This document shows positions 32,820 to 41,264 of a stretch of DNA of 64,000 bases, in pieces; the first letter of the stretch is position 1, and each line of letters begins with the position of its first letter. The DNA is from Microbacterium sp. LKL04 (lineage in GTDB: Bacteria > Actinomycetota > Actinomycetes > Actinomycetales > Microbacteriaceae). The position numbers were made by a program, and so were the translations under genes. The DNA is taken from contig NZ_LT627736.1 in assembly GCF_900102005.1 (NCBI RefSeq), positions 186,001-250,000 of the forward strand, given 5' to 3'. The notes under the pieces are model-generated. The model worked only from the letters and a program-made list of their open reading frames with translations, searched no databases and was not told where the DNA came from.

Positions 32820-34115
32820 ATGTCCACGCCCGTGACCGGCTCTGCAGCGCTCGACCACGCCGCCGACCTCGCCGAATTTGTCGCCGCGTCGCCCTCCAGC
32901 TACCACGCCGCGACGGAGGTCGCCCGCAGAGTGCGCGAGGCGGGCTTCCAGGAGCTCGACGAGCGCGAGGCCTGGCCCGCGCAGCCCGGCGGCCGGTTCT
33001 TCGTCGTCCGGGACGGCGCGGTCCTCGCCTGGATCGTCCCGAACGGAGCGGATGCCGCGACCGGCGTCCACGTCTTCGGTGCGCACAGCGACTCCCCGGC
33101 CCTGAAGCTCAAGCCCCGCCCGACGACGGGGAGCCTCGGCTGGTTGCAGGCGGGCGTCGAGGTCTACGGCGGTCCGTTGCTGAACTCGTGGCTCGACCGC
33201 GAGCTGCGCCTCGCCGGCCGTCTCGTGCTCGATGACGGGACGAGTGTCCTCGCCGCGACCGGTGCCCTCCTGCGGCTGCCGCAGCTCGCGATCCACCTCG
33301 ACCGTGAGGTCAACGACGGCCTCGCCCTCGACAAGCAGCGCCAGACCCAGCCGGTGTGGGGTCTCGGTGACGCCGACTCCGCCGACCTGCTCGGCGAGCT
33401 CGCCGCCGAAGCCGGTGTCGACGCATCGCGCATCCGCGGGTACGACGTCGTGACGGCGGACGCCGCCCGCGGCGCCGTGTTCGGCAAGGGTGACGTGTTC
33501 TTCGCTTCGGGCCGTCTCGACGACCTGGCGTCCGTCCATGCCGGCGTCGTCGCGCTCGAACGCGCCGCCGACGGGTTCGATGCGTCCCGCATCGCCATGC
33601 TCGCGGTGTTCGACCACGAGGAGGTCGGCTCCGCGACCCGCTCCGGAGCGGCCGGGCCGTTCCTCGCGGATGTGCTCGAGCGAATCCAGCTCTCGCTCGG
33701 CGCCGACCGTGAACAGCAGCTGCGCTCGCTTGCGTCGTCATGGTGCGTCTCGAGCGACGTGGGTCACGCGGTGCACCCGAACTACGCCGAGAAGCACGAC
33801 CCCGTGGTCCAGCCCCGGCTCGGCTCGGGACCGATCCTCAAGATCAACGCGAACCAGCGCTACGCCACCGATGGCGCGGGTGCCGCGGCCTGGAACGGCT
33901 GGTGCGACGTCGCCGGTGTCGGCTCGCAGGAGTTCGTCTCGAACAACGCGGTGCCGTGCGGATCCACCATCGGTCCGATCACGGCGACCCGGCTGGGGAT
34001 CGCGACGGTGGACGTCGGCATCCCGATCCTGTCGATGCACTCCGCGCGCGAGCTCGCCGGGGTCAGCGATCTCCACGACCTGTCCCGGGTGGCCGAGGCG
34101 TTCTTCACCGCCTGA
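32820..34115 (+). CDS. M18-family aminopeptidase
   Basis: 431 aa. Signatures are ASPSSYHAA near the N-terminus, VFGAHSDSPALKLKP (first zinc His-x-Asp), GRLDDLASVHAG, FDHEEVGS and NDAP-like SSDVGHAVHPNY, with C-terminal ILSMHSARE. Cytosolic metallo-aminopeptidase removing acidic or neutral N-terminal residues. The ATG follows TGGAGGT. A hairpin at 34131-34178 follows. Confidence 0.92.
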   Translation: MSTPVTGSAALDHAADLAEFVAASPSSYHAATEVARRVREAGFQELDEREAWPAQPGGRFFVVRDGAVLAWIVPNGADAATGVHVFGAHSDSPALKLKPRPTTGSLGWLQAGVEVYGGPLLNSWLDRELRLAGRLVLDDGTSVLAATGALLRLPQLAIHLDREVNDGLALDKQRQTQPVWGLGDADSADLLGELAAEAGVDASRIRGYDVVTADAARGAVFGKGDVFFASGRLDDLASVHAGVVALERAADGFDASRIAMLAVFDHEEVGSATRSGAAGPFLADVLERIQLSLGADREQQLRSLASSWCVSSDVGHAVHPNYAEKHDPVVQPRLGSGPILKINANQRYATDGAGAAAWNGWCDVAGVGSQEFVSNNAVPCGSTIGPITATRLGIATVDVGIPILSMHSARELAGVSDLHDLSRVAEAFFTA

Positions 34116-34130
34116 TCGCAGGGGGAACGA

Positions 34131-34178
34131 CGGATGCCGCGGGCCCGCCGATGTGATGTCGGGGACCCGCGGCATCCG
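34131..34178. terminator. Bidirectional hairpin between M18 and transglycosylase genes
   Basis: CGGATGCCGCGGG (34131-34143) pairs exactly with CCCGCGGCATCCG (34166-34178), loop 22 nt. It lies between convergent stops. Confidence 0.7.
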
Positions 34179-34208
34179 CGGTGTCAGGGGTGATGCGTCA
34201 GGCGGCGA

Positions 34209-35231
34209 TCAGTACCAGCCGACCGACTGCGAGTGGCCCCAGGCGCCGCAGGGGCTACCGTAGCGACCGTCGATGTAGCCGAGGCCCCATGCGATCTGCG
34301 TCGCCGGGTTCGTCTGCCAGTCGGATCCGGCGGAGCCCATCTTGCTGCCCGGGAGGGCCTGGGGGATGCCGTAGGCGCCGCTCGAGGGGTTGGACGCCTG
34401 GTAGTTCCAGCCGGACTCCTTGTTCCACAGCGAGACGAGGCATCCGAACTGGTCGTCGCCCCAGCCGTAGCTTCCGAGCATGCCTCGCGCCGTCTCCTGC
34501 GCAGCTGCCGCGGACGTGCCGCTGGCTGCCCGCGCCACGGGGGCAGAGGCGTTCGAGCTCGAGCTGGAGCTCGAAGAGTTCGCCTCGGCGGCGGCAGCCT
34601 CCTCGGCGGCCTTCTTCTCGGCCTCGGCCTCAGCCTTGGCCTTCGCGGCGGCCTCGGCCTTGCGCTTCTCCTCGGCCTGGCGCTCCTTCTCCTTGGCCAC
34701 GGCGGCGTCGAGGCGACCGCGCAGAGCGCTCGTCTGCTCGTCGACCGAGGCGATCTCGGCCTCGACGGCCTCGGTCGCGTCGCGGGTGTCGAGCAGGAGC
34801 GGAAGTCCGGCGACCGTCTCGAGCTCGTCGACCGCGTTCGACAGGTCGTCCGTGGGGACCGTCGTGTCCTTGGTTCCGACGTCGAGCTTGGAGGCCTTGA
34901 TGTCGGCGGTGACGTCCTTCGACGCGGCGACGGACGTCTGGGCCTTCTCGAGCGCCGCCTGGATTCGCGACTCCGGTGCGGAGGTTGCGACGCCGTCGGT
35001 CAGGGACTCGGGGAGAGTCCGCGAGAACGAGGCGAGGGCGATCGCGGGTGTCGGAGTCTCGGCCTGTGCGGCCTGAGGGGCGGGTGCCATGGCCGTCGCA
35101 CTGGCGGCGATCACGAAGGCGGTGGTCATCGTCGAGAGGACGAGGACCGGGCGGCGCCGGAGTCTGCGTTCTTCGGTTCGGGTGGAGCGGATGGAGCGGC
35201 GGGTGGGCGTGTACGTCGAGTCAGTAGGCAT
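34209..35231 (-). CDS. Secreted lytic-transglycosylase-like protein
   Basis: 340 aa. Signal segment at about 28-50 (VLVLSTMTTAFVIAASATAMA) ending in AQAE. A coiled-coil region spans 80-225 with Lys/Glu/Ala runs, then a Ser-rich linker. The C-terminal SLT-like domain (about 245-340) has catalytic Glu272 (NKESGWNY) and SGAYGIPQ. Such proteins cleave peptidoglycan glycan strands and resemble resuscitation-promoting or aggregation-promoting factors. The ATG at 35231 lacks a good Shine-Dalgarno; the upstream region carries the phased repeats at 35331-35370. Confidence 0.85.
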   Translation of the reverse strand: MPTDSTYTPTRRSIRSTRTEERRLRRRPVLVLSTMTTAFVIAASATAMAPAPQAAQAETPTPAIALASFSRTLPESLTDGVATSAPESRIQAALEKAQTSVAASKDVTADIKASKLDVGTKDTTVPTDDLSNAVDELETVAGLPLLLDTRDATEAVEAEIASVDEQTSALRGRLDAAVAKEKERQAEEKRKAEAAAKAKAEAEAEKKAAEEAAAAEANSSSSSSSSNASAPVARAASGTSAAAAQETARGMLGSYGWGDDQFGCLVSLWNKESGWNYQASNPSSGAYGIPQALPGSKMGSAGSDWQTNPATQIAWGLGYIDGRYGSPCGAWGHSQSVGWY

Positions 35232-35330
35232 GCAGAAAGTAATGGTTCCGTGTAGCGGGGACACGCCTCGAAGGGCGTGCGTGACCGTTCGGGCGGGCAC
35301 GAGTCCCCCACCCTGGTTCACGGACCTGAG

Positions 35331-35370
35331 CGTTACCCGAACGTTACCTGGACGTCCCCGATTGGTCACC
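35331..35370. promoter_or_regulatory. Four 11-bp-phased CGTTACC-like repeats upstream of the transglycosylase
   Basis: CGTTACC at 35331 and 35342 (exact), CGTCCCC at 35353 and GGTCACC at 35364 recur every 11 bp, one helical turn. They lie about 100-140 bp upstream of the transglycosylase start and also before the divergent PadR gene. Such direct repeats upstream of a wall hydrolase fit an OmpR-type response regulator such as MtrA; that assignment is inference. Confidence 0.5.
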
Positions 35371-35433
35371 CGGTGTGAAAAGTCCTGATCACGGAGCCTG
35401 GGAACTTCCTGACCCCAGCCGCGGATGCCTGTG

Positions 35434-35447
35434 AACGATATATCGTT
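35434..35447. promoter_or_regulatory. PadR-type palindromic operator
   Basis: AACGATATATCGTT is a perfect 14-bp palindrome, 30 bp before the PadR start. AT-rich palindromes of this form are typical of PadR dimers and unusual in this GC-rich DNA. Autoregulation is likely. Confidence 0.65.
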
Positions 35448-35477
35448 GGGTATCGGTCACCACCTGAAGGAGACATC

Positions 35478-36089
35478 ATGAACAGCTCATTCGGTTCGCA
35501 GGGCTTCGGCTCGAGCGGCTTCGGCGGCGCCGGCCGCGGGTTCGGATCGGGGCCGCAGGGCTTCGATCTCGGCAACCTCGGCGCCGGTCTCATGGAGGCC
35601 TTCGAGCAGTTCCGAACGTCCTTCGATCAGCGCCCGGCGCCCTCTCGCATGAGCCGGGGAGACGTGCGCACCGCCGTCCTCGCGCTTCTCGTGGAGAAGC
35701 CGATGCACGGGTACCAGATCATCCAGGAGATCGACTCGCGCAGCGGCGGATCGTGGAAGCCCAGCGCGGGCTCGGTCTACCCCACCCTGCAGCTGCTGGC
35801 GGACGAGGGCCTCATCGTCGCCGAGGAGGCGGGCGGTCGCAAGACCTACTCGCTCACCGACGCGGGCCGCATGGTCGCCGAGGAAGCGGCCGGGTCCGCT
35901 CCGTGGGAGAGCGCCGCGCCGACGAAGGAGCACCACCACCGCGCATCCGCTCTCCCCAAGGCCGGCGTCGAGCTGGCTCAGGCAGCGGCGCAGGTCGCCC
36001 GCACCGGGTCACCGGAGCAGGTGGCGGAGGCCGTGGAGATCCTCGACGAGGCTCGCCGCCGGCTCTACGCTCTGCTCGCGCAGGGCTGA
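35478..36089 (+). CDS. PadR-family regulator with Gly/Phe-rich N-terminus
   Basis: 203 aa. Winged helix at about 60-135 (TAVLALLVEKPMHGYQIIQEID, GSVYPTLQLLADEGLI, GRKTYSLTDAG) and a C-terminal helix. The first about 35 residues are low-complexity FGS/GFG repeats, unusual for PadR. The ATG is led by GAAGGAGA. The ABC1 kinase-like gene starts 5 bp downstream, so the regulator probably controls it. Confidence 0.88.
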   Translation: MNSSFGSQGFGSSGFGGAGRGFGSGPQGFDLGNLGAGLMEAFEQFRTSFDQRPAPSRMSRGDVRTAVLALLVEKPMHGYQIIQEIDSRSGGSWKPSAGSVYPTLQLLADEGLIVAEEAGGRKTYSLTDAGRMVAEEAAGSAPWESAAPTKEHHHRASALPKAGVELAQAAAQVARTGSPEQVAEAVEILDEARRRLYALLAQG

Positions 36090-36094
36090 TCCGC

Positions 36095-37822
36095 GTGGCA
36101 GCACGGCGTCGGGAAGGCGAGGACCTTCCCGACGACCGCGACGCGCGGGCGCGCTATCGACGCATCCTCCGGTTCGCGGCGAGGGCGCTCGTCGTCACGT
36201 GGTGGTTCGAGCTCTTCCTGCCGCGGATCGGCCTCGGTTGGATCGGCGTGCGCGGACGGTCGGCGCGCATGCAGCGCATCGCACGCCGGTTCCATGCACT
36301 CGCGATCGATCTCGGTGGACTGATGATCAAGGTCGGTCAGTTCATGTCGTCGCGACTGGACGTCCTGCCTCCCGAGATCACGAAGGAACTCGAAGGTCTG
36401 CAGGACGAGGTCCCCGCCGTTCCGTTCCCCGAGATCCGCGCCGAAGCCGAAGGGCAGCTGGGGGTTCCGCTCGGTCGCGCGTTCGCGGGCGTCGAGACGG
36501 TGCCGGTGGCCGCGGCATCCCTCGGTCAGGCCCATCGGGCCCGCCTGGCGGAGGAGGATGCCGCGCTCACCGGACTCGACGCCGTCGTGGTCAAGGTGCA
36601 GCGGCCCGGCATCCAGCGGATCGTCGACACCGACCTCGCCGCGCTCCGCCGAGTCGGACGCTGGCTCAGCCACGTCCGCATCGTGTCGGACCGCGTCGAC
36701 GCGCCCCAGCTCGTCGAGGAGTTCGCCGAGACGAGCCTCGAGGAGATCGACTACCTGCACGAGGCCGCCAACGGTGAGCGCTTCGCGGCGGACTTCGCCG
36801 GCGACCCGCGCGTCGGGGTCCCCGCCGTCGTCTGGGAGCGGACCTCGCGCCGGACCCTCACCCTCGAAGACGTCACGGCGATCAAGATCACCGATCACGA
36901 GGCGCTCCTTGCGGCGGGCATCGACCCGGCAGAGGTCGCCCAGGTGTTCGCCTCGGTCATGTTCGACCAGGTGTTCACGCACGGGTTCTTCCACGCCGAT
37001 CCCCATCCGGGGAACATCTTCGTGACGCCGCTGACGGGGACGGATGCCGCCGGTGCCGACGCTCCGCGGTGGCGGCTCACGTTCATCGACTTCGGCATGA
37101 TGGGCGAGGTCCCGCCGAGCCTGCGGAACGGACTGCGGCGTCTCATGATCGCCGTCGCGGCGCGGGACGGCGTCGCGCTCGTCCAGAGCATCCGCGACGT
37201 GGGAGTGCTGCTGCCCAGCGCCGATACGACCGAGCTCGAGCGCGCGATGACGCAGCTGTTCGCGCGGTTCGGCGGGATGGGCTTCGCCGAACTTCGAGAG
37301 GTGGACCCGCGGGAGTTCCGCGCGTTCGCGATCGAGTTCCAGGACGTCGTGCGGTCTCTGCCGTTCCAACTGCCGGAGAACTTCCTCCTCATCGTGCGCG
37401 CGATGTCGCTCACCTCGGGTGTCTGCAGTGCGCTGGACCCGGCCTTCAACCTCTGGGACGCCGTCGAGCCGTACGCCTCGCGTCTCGTGCGCGAGGAGGG
37501 ACGCAACGCCGTCACCGACGTGCTGCGGCGCGCCGTCACCGGTGTGACCACGGCCGCGCGGCTTCCCGGCCGGGTCGACGGCTTCCTCACGCGGATCGAG
37601 GACCGACGCGTCTCGTTCCCCGACCCGGCACTCGAACGTCGCGTCGCCCGGTTGGAGCAGCTGGGACGGCGGACCCTGTCGGGGCTGCTGTTCGCCGCAC
37701 TCCTCGTGGGCGGTGCCACCCTTCGCCCGGACGATCCCGTGCTCGGCGGCGTGCTGATGACCGGCTCCCTGCTGCCGCTGGGTCATGCCCTTCTCGCCGG
37801 GGTGTTCGGCCGCCGCTGGTGA
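36095..37822 (+). CDS. ABC1/UbiB-family atypical kinase (AarF-like), membrane-associated
   Basis: 575 aa from a GTG at 36095. KVGQ (79-82, KxGQ motif), Ala-rich ASLGQAH (141-147), VVVKVQRPG (Lys167), HADPHPGN and FIDFGMMG (catalytic Asp) are all present. Two TM segments lie at the C-terminus (about 525-570). UbiB proteins support quinone lipid metabolism; here the quinone would be menaquinone. The gene follows padR by 5 bp and is likely cotranscribed. Confidence 0.88.
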   Translation: MAARRREGEDLPDDRDARARYRRILRFAARALVVTWWFELFLPRIGLGWIGVRGRSARMQRIARRFHALAIDLGGLMIKVGQFMSSRLDVLPPEITKELEGLQDEVPAVPFPEIRAEAEGQLGVPLGRAFAGVETVPVAAASLGQAHRARLAEEDAALTGLDAVVVKVQRPGIQRIVDTDLAALRRVGRWLSHVRIVSDRVDAPQLVEEFAETSLEEIDYLHEAANGERFAADFAGDPRVGVPAVVWERTSRRTLTLEDVTAIKITDHEALLAAGIDPAEVAQVFASVMFDQVFTHGFFHADPHPGNIFVTPLTGTDAAGADAPRWRLTFIDFGMMGEVPPSLRNGLRRLMIAVAARDGVALVQSIRDVGVLLPSADTTELERAMTQLFARFGGMGFAELREVDPREFRAFAIEFQDVVRSLPFQLPENFLLIVRAMSLTSGVCSALDPAFNLWDAVEPYASRLVREEGRNAVTDVLRRAVTGVTTAARLPGRVDGFLTRIEDRRVSFPDPALERRVARLEQLGRRTLSGLLFAALLVGGATLRPDDPVLGGVLMTGSLLPLGHALLAGVFGRRW

Positions 37823-37891
37823 GGCGGGGCGCCGCCTAGGATGAGTCGGGCGCGCCGGCACGGCTCGAACGGCGCGCGCGGAGGAGGCGGC

Positions 37892-38449
37892 ATGGCCGGC
37901 AATCGCAGGACCTGGATCCTCGTCGACGGTGAGAACATCGACGCGACGCTCGGCGGCTCGATCCTGGGGCGGCGTCCGCAGCCCGATGAGCGGCCCCGAT
38001 GGGACCGGATCCTCTCCTTCGTCGCCGACCAGTGGAATCAGGACGCGCGCGGGCTCTTCTTCCTGAACGCCTCGACGAACCTGCCGATGTCGTTCGTGCA
38101 GGCCCTCCTCGCGCTCGGCTACCAGCCCGTGCCGCTGTCAGGCGACCCCGACGAGAAGGTCGTCGACCTCGCCATCCAGCGGACGCTCCGCGCCCTGCAG
38201 GAGCACGGCGACGACGTCGTGCTCGTCAGCCACGACGGCGACTTCGTCGACGACCTCGGCGTCCTCGCCGACGGCTCGCGCCGGGTGGGTGTGCTGGCCT
38301 TCGAGGAGTTCCGCAACGCCGGCTTCGCTCAGATCCCCGGCATCCGCTTCTTCGACCTCGAATACGACGCGGGAGCGTTCGACGCGCAGCTGCCGCGCGT
38401 GCGGATCATCCCCATCGACGAGTTCGACCCGGAGCAGTTCCTGCGCTGA
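37892..38449 (+). CDS. NYN-domain (PIN-like) ribonuclease, LabA/DUF88 type
   Basis: 185 aa. Acidic residues of the NYN fold: VDGENID (Asp12, Asn15), KVVDLAI (Asp92) and SHDGDFVDD (Asp115, Asp117). Likely a metal-dependent RNase. The ATG at 37892 is preceded by GGAGGAGGC; an upstream in-frame ATG at 37841 is less well placed. TAGGAT at 37839-37844 may be its -10. Confidence 0.85.
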   Translation: MAGNRRTWILVDGENIDATLGGSILGRRPQPDERPRWDRILSFVADQWNQDARGLFFLNASTNLPMSFVQALLALGYQPVPLSGDPDEKVVDLAIQRTLRALQEHGDDVVLVSHDGDFVDDLGVLADGSRRVGVLAFEEFRNAGFAQIPGIRFFDLEYDAGAFDAQLPRVRIIPIDEFDPEQFLR

Positions 38450-38455
38450 GCGGGG

Positions 38456-39490
38456 TCAGGCGAAGCGCACCCAGTTCGCGCCGCGACCGGTCTCGTACCG
38501 GCCCTGCAGGTGCAGGTCGGCGTCGTCGACGCGGTAGAGGGACACCGTCGTCGAGCCCTCGCCGGCAGCGACGAGGAGCGTGCGGTCCGGGCTGACGGCG
38601 AAGCCGCGCGGCTGCGTCTCGGTCGAGACGAACCCCGCGGGCTCCGAGAGAGAGCCGTCGCCGTCGATGCGCAGCGCGGCAAGGGTGCTCGCCGTGCGCT
38701 CGGACGCCCACACCACGCCGTCGGTGAGGTGGATGTCCGCACCCCAGACGTAGTGGTTCTCGCGCGGGTCCTCGTCGATGACGCTGTGGCGGAGCTTCTC
38801 GGACGGATCGTGAGCGGGGGTCGCGTCGATCAGGTCGAGCGTTCCGGTCGCGGAGTCGCGGCGGTAGCGGAGCACCTCGCCGGTGAACTCGGTGAGGACG
38901 TAGACGGTCGCCTCGTCGTCGCTGAACGCGAGGTGCCGCGGCCCGCTCCCGGTGGGGGCTTCGGCGGTCGCCGGCTCGAGGGGCGACAGGGAGAGGTCTT
39001 CGCCCAGGGCGTACTGGGCGATGAGGTCGGTCTCGAGCGAGACGAAGTAGGCGTGGCGCCCGTCCCCGCTCGCGAGCACCGAGTGCAGACGGGGGAAGCG
39101 AACCTCGGCGGTCGGCGCCGAGACGACACCGCCCTCGCCGACGGCGCAGACGATGCCGTAGCCGCCCGAGTAGGCGGCACCGAGGAGGGCCGACCCGCCG
39201 CGGGTGAGGGCGAGGTAGTTCATCGCGCCGCCGGGCAGCGCGACGCGCGAGAGCGGGGTCAGCGCGCCGGTCTCGCGGTCGAGGGCCAGGGTGAGGATGC
39301 CGGCCTCCGCGTTGTCGTCGTCCGCCTTCACCGACGCGTACACGAGGCCGCGGTCGCCGTCGACGGCGAAGTTCGAGCACCCGGTGGTTCCGGGCGTCAC
39401 GGCGAGGCGTTCGAGCCCGGCATCCGTCACGCGGAAGGTGCTGATCGAGGAGTCACCGGCGTTGGCCACGAGGACGAGTGAAGAGGACAT
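38456..39490 (-). CDS. Lactonase-family beta-propeller (6-phosphogluconolactonase-like)
   Basis: 344 aa with seven repeating blade motifs (VANAGDSSIS, LVYASVKAD, HAYFVSLETDLIAQY, RHLAFSDDE, VYVLTEFTG, QPRGFAVSPD). The PGL-type seven-blade propeller hydrolyses sugar lactones; its exact substrate is not given by sequence. ATG with TACGAT exactly 6 nt upstream. Confidence 0.88.
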   Translation of the reverse strand: MSSSLVLVANAGDSSISTFRVTDAGLERLAVTPGTTGCSNFAVDGDRGLVYASVKADDDNAEAGILTLALDRETGALTPLSRVALPGGAMNYLALTRGGSALLGAAYSGGYGIVCAVGEGGVVSAPTAEVRFPRLHSVLASGDGRHAYFVSLETDLIAQYALGEDLSLSPLEPATAEAPTGSGPRHLAFSDDEATVYVLTEFTGEVLRYRRDSATGTLDLIDATPAHDPSEKLRHSVIDEDPRENHYVWGADIHLTDGVVWASERTASTLAALRIDGDGSLSEPAGFVSTETQPRGFAVSPDRTLLVAAGEGSTTVSLYRVDDADLHLQGRYETGRGANWVRFA

Positions 39491-39552
39491 GAATCGATCG
39501 TATGCCGCTCCCTGCGAGCGGTGCCGCGTCGGCGCGGGAGTAGGGTCGTCGC

Positions 39553-39582
39553 ATGCGTTTCGTGTCGGATCTGCCCTCGTGA
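39553..39582 (+). CDS. Nine-codon leader ORF overlapping tauE
   Basis: ATG at 39553 codes MRFVSDLPS and stops at TGA 39580-39582. TAGGGT lies exactly 6 nt before the ATG, so a leaderless transcript would begin here. The stop overlaps the GTG of the transporter (GTGA), allowing termination-reinitiation. No clear nutrient codon bias, so attenuation is not implied. Confidence 0.4.
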   Translation: MRFVSDLPS

Positions 39583-40376
39583 CCGCGCTCCCGACCACCG
39601 ACCGTACGCCGCGCTACTACCTGAGCGCCCTCGCGATCGGCCTGCTCGCCGGGCTCATGTCGGGGATGTTCGGCGTCGGCGGCGGCACGGTCATCGTCCC
39701 GCTCCTGCTGACGCTGCTCGTCTTCGATCAGCGGCGGGCAGCGGGGACCTCGCTCGCCGCCATCGTGCCGACCGCCGCCGTGGGCGTCATCTCCTACGCC
39801 GCCGTCGACGCCGTCGCCTGGATCCCCGCGATCATCCTCGCGGCGGCCGCCGTCGTCGGCGCTCAGATCGGCACCTGGCTGCTGGCGCGGCTGCCCCAGA
39901 ACGCGATCCGCTGGGGCTTCATCGCCTTCCTCGTCGTCGTGATCGTGATGCTGTTCATCGTGGTGCCCTCCCGTGAGGCGGAGGTCCCCTTGACGTGGGG
40001 CACCGGCATCGGGTTCGCGGTGCTCGGTGTCTTCACCGGGATCATGGCGGGCCTCCTCGGTGTCGGCGGCGGCGTCATCGTCGTGCCGGCGCTCATGTTC
40101 CTCTTCGGCACGAGCGACCTCGTCGCCAAAGGAACCTCGCTGCTGATGATGATCCCGACCGCGATCTCGGGGACGATCGGCAACCTCCGGCGCCACAACG
40201 TCGACCTCGTCGCGGCGGCGGTCATCGGCGTCGCGGCGTGCACGACCACGGCCCTCGGCGCCTGGCTTGCGACCCTCGTCGATCCCTTCACGGCGAACGT
40301 CCTCTTCGCGGTCTACCTCACCTTCATCGCGGTGCAGCTCGGGGTCAAAGCGGTCCGCGCCCATCGCGCCCGCTGA
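39579..40376 (+). CDS. TauE/SafE-family anion exporter
   Basis: 265 aa, about eight TM segments. Two copies of the family motif, FGVGGGTVIVPLL and LGVGGGVIVVPAL, mark the inverted halves. Members export sulfite, sulfoacetate or related organic anions; the substrate is unknown. GTG start at 39579; no Shine-Dalgarno in the leader, and a nine-codon ORF overlaps the start. Confidence 0.85.
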   Translation: MTALPTTDRTPRYYLSALAIGLLAGLMSGMFGVGGGTVIVPLLLTLLVFDQRRAAGTSLAAIVPTAAVGVISYAAVDAVAWIPAIILAAAAVVGAQIGTWLLARLPQNAIRWGFIAFLVVVIVMLFIVVPSREAEVPLTWGTGIGFAVLGVFTGIMAGLLGVGGGVIVVPALMFLFGTSDLVAKGTSLLMMIPTAISGTIGNLRRHNVDLVAAAVIGVAACTTTALGAWLATLVDPFTANVLFAVYLTFIAVQLGVKAVRAHRAR

Positions 40377-40413
40377 CCGGGCCCGCAGGAGGCCCGGACG
40401 GTAGGATCGTGCG

Positions 40414-40860
40414 GTGCCTGTGAATCCCGAGTTGCTCGGTCGAGCCTTCCCGCCGACCGCCCCGTACCTCGTCGGCCGCGAGAAGGTGCGCGAGTTCGCC
40501 CGCGCCGTCTTCGCGACCGACCCGCAGCACGACGACCCCGCCGCCGCCCAGGCCCTCGGCTACGCCGACGTCGTCGCGCCGCCCACTTTCGCGATGGTGA
40601 TCCAGGACATCACCCTGCAGCAGCTGCTGAGCGAACCGGACTCGGGCATCGTGCTCGAGCGCGTCGTGCACGCCGAGCAGCGCTTCCGCTACACGCGGCC
40701 CATCGTCGCCGGCGACGAGCTGACCGGGCGTCTGACGGTCACCGGCATCCGTGCGTTCGGCAAGGGTGCGATGGTGACGAGTGAGGCCGAGATCACGGAT
40801 GCCGGTGGCGACCATGTCGTCACGGCGACGTCCGTCCTGCTGGTCGGAGGAGACGAATGA
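40414..40860 (+). CDS. MaoC-like (R)-hydratase subunit, HadA type
   Basis: 148 aa, GTG start with TAGGAT exactly 6 nt upstream. FAS1-like hotdog fold: LLGRAFPPTAPYLVGREKV and ADVVAPPTFAMV, then ERVVHAEQRFRYTRPIVAGDEL. This half usually lacks the catalytic His and pairs with the active subunit encoded next (ATGA overlap). In mycobacteria such pairs are mycolate-pathway dehydratases; Microbacteriaceae lack mycolates, so another acyl substrate is likely. Confidence 0.85.
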   Translation: MPVNPELLGRAFPPTAPYLVGREKVREFARAVFATDPQHDDPAAAQALGYADVVAPPTFAMVIQDITLQQLLSEPDSGIVLERVVHAEQRFRYTRPIVAGDELTGRLTVTGIRAFGKGAMVTSEAEITDAGGDHVVTATSVLLVGGDE

Positions 40861-41264
40861 CCTCTCTTGAGATCGGCACCGTCGTGGCCGAGCGCACCGT
40901 CCACCTGACCCGCGCGTCGCTCGTCCGGTACGCGGGCGCGTCGGGCGACTTCAACCCCATCCACTACAACGACGCCGTCGCCGAGCGCGTCGGCCTGCCC
41001 GGCGTCCTCGCCCACGGCATGCTGACGATGGGTCTCGCCGTCGAGACGATCGTCGAGTGGCTCGGCGACTCCGGGCGCATCCTCGAATACGGTGTGCGCT
41101 TCACGCGCCCTGTCGTCGTCGACGCCGAGACCGGAGCCGACGTCACGGTCGTCGCGAAGGTCGGCGCGCTCGACGGCGACGCCGTTCGCATCGACCTGAC
41201 CGTCAGCCACGACGGCACCACGGTCCTCGGCAAGGCGCAGGTGCGCGTCCGCGCGGCATCCTGA
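40857..41264 (+). CDS. MaoC-like (R)-hydratase catalytic subunit, HadB type
   Basis: 135 aa. Active-site motif SGDFNPIHYND (29-39) with Asp31 and His36. Coupled to the preceding subunit by ATGA and to murB by a 1-base overlap (TGATG). The order hydratase pair-murB is a widespread actinobacterial arrangement. Confidence 0.88.
   Translation: MTSLEIGTVVAERTVHLTRASLVRYAGASGDFNPIHYNDAVAERVGLPGVLAHGMLTMGLAVETIVEWLGDSGRILEYGVRFTRPVVVDAETGADVTVVAKVGALDGDAVRIDLTVSHDGTTVLGKAQVRVRAAS

Noticed and set aside
29958..33617. Very long open frame on the minus strand opposite the MFS, LigD and M18 genes
   Set aside because: Arg/Pro/Gly/Asp-rich composition without any domain; it is an antisense artefact of high GC. 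The real genes in the region have complete motifs.
35232..35400. Possible ydaO (cyclic di-AMP) riboswitch before the transglycosylase
   Set aside because: The leader is GC-rich and foldable (CACGCC/GGCGTG hairpin), and GGGGGACTCGTGCC looks suggestive. I cannot find the conserved GGGGUGAAUC-type core, so I do not call it. A covariance-model search would settle it.
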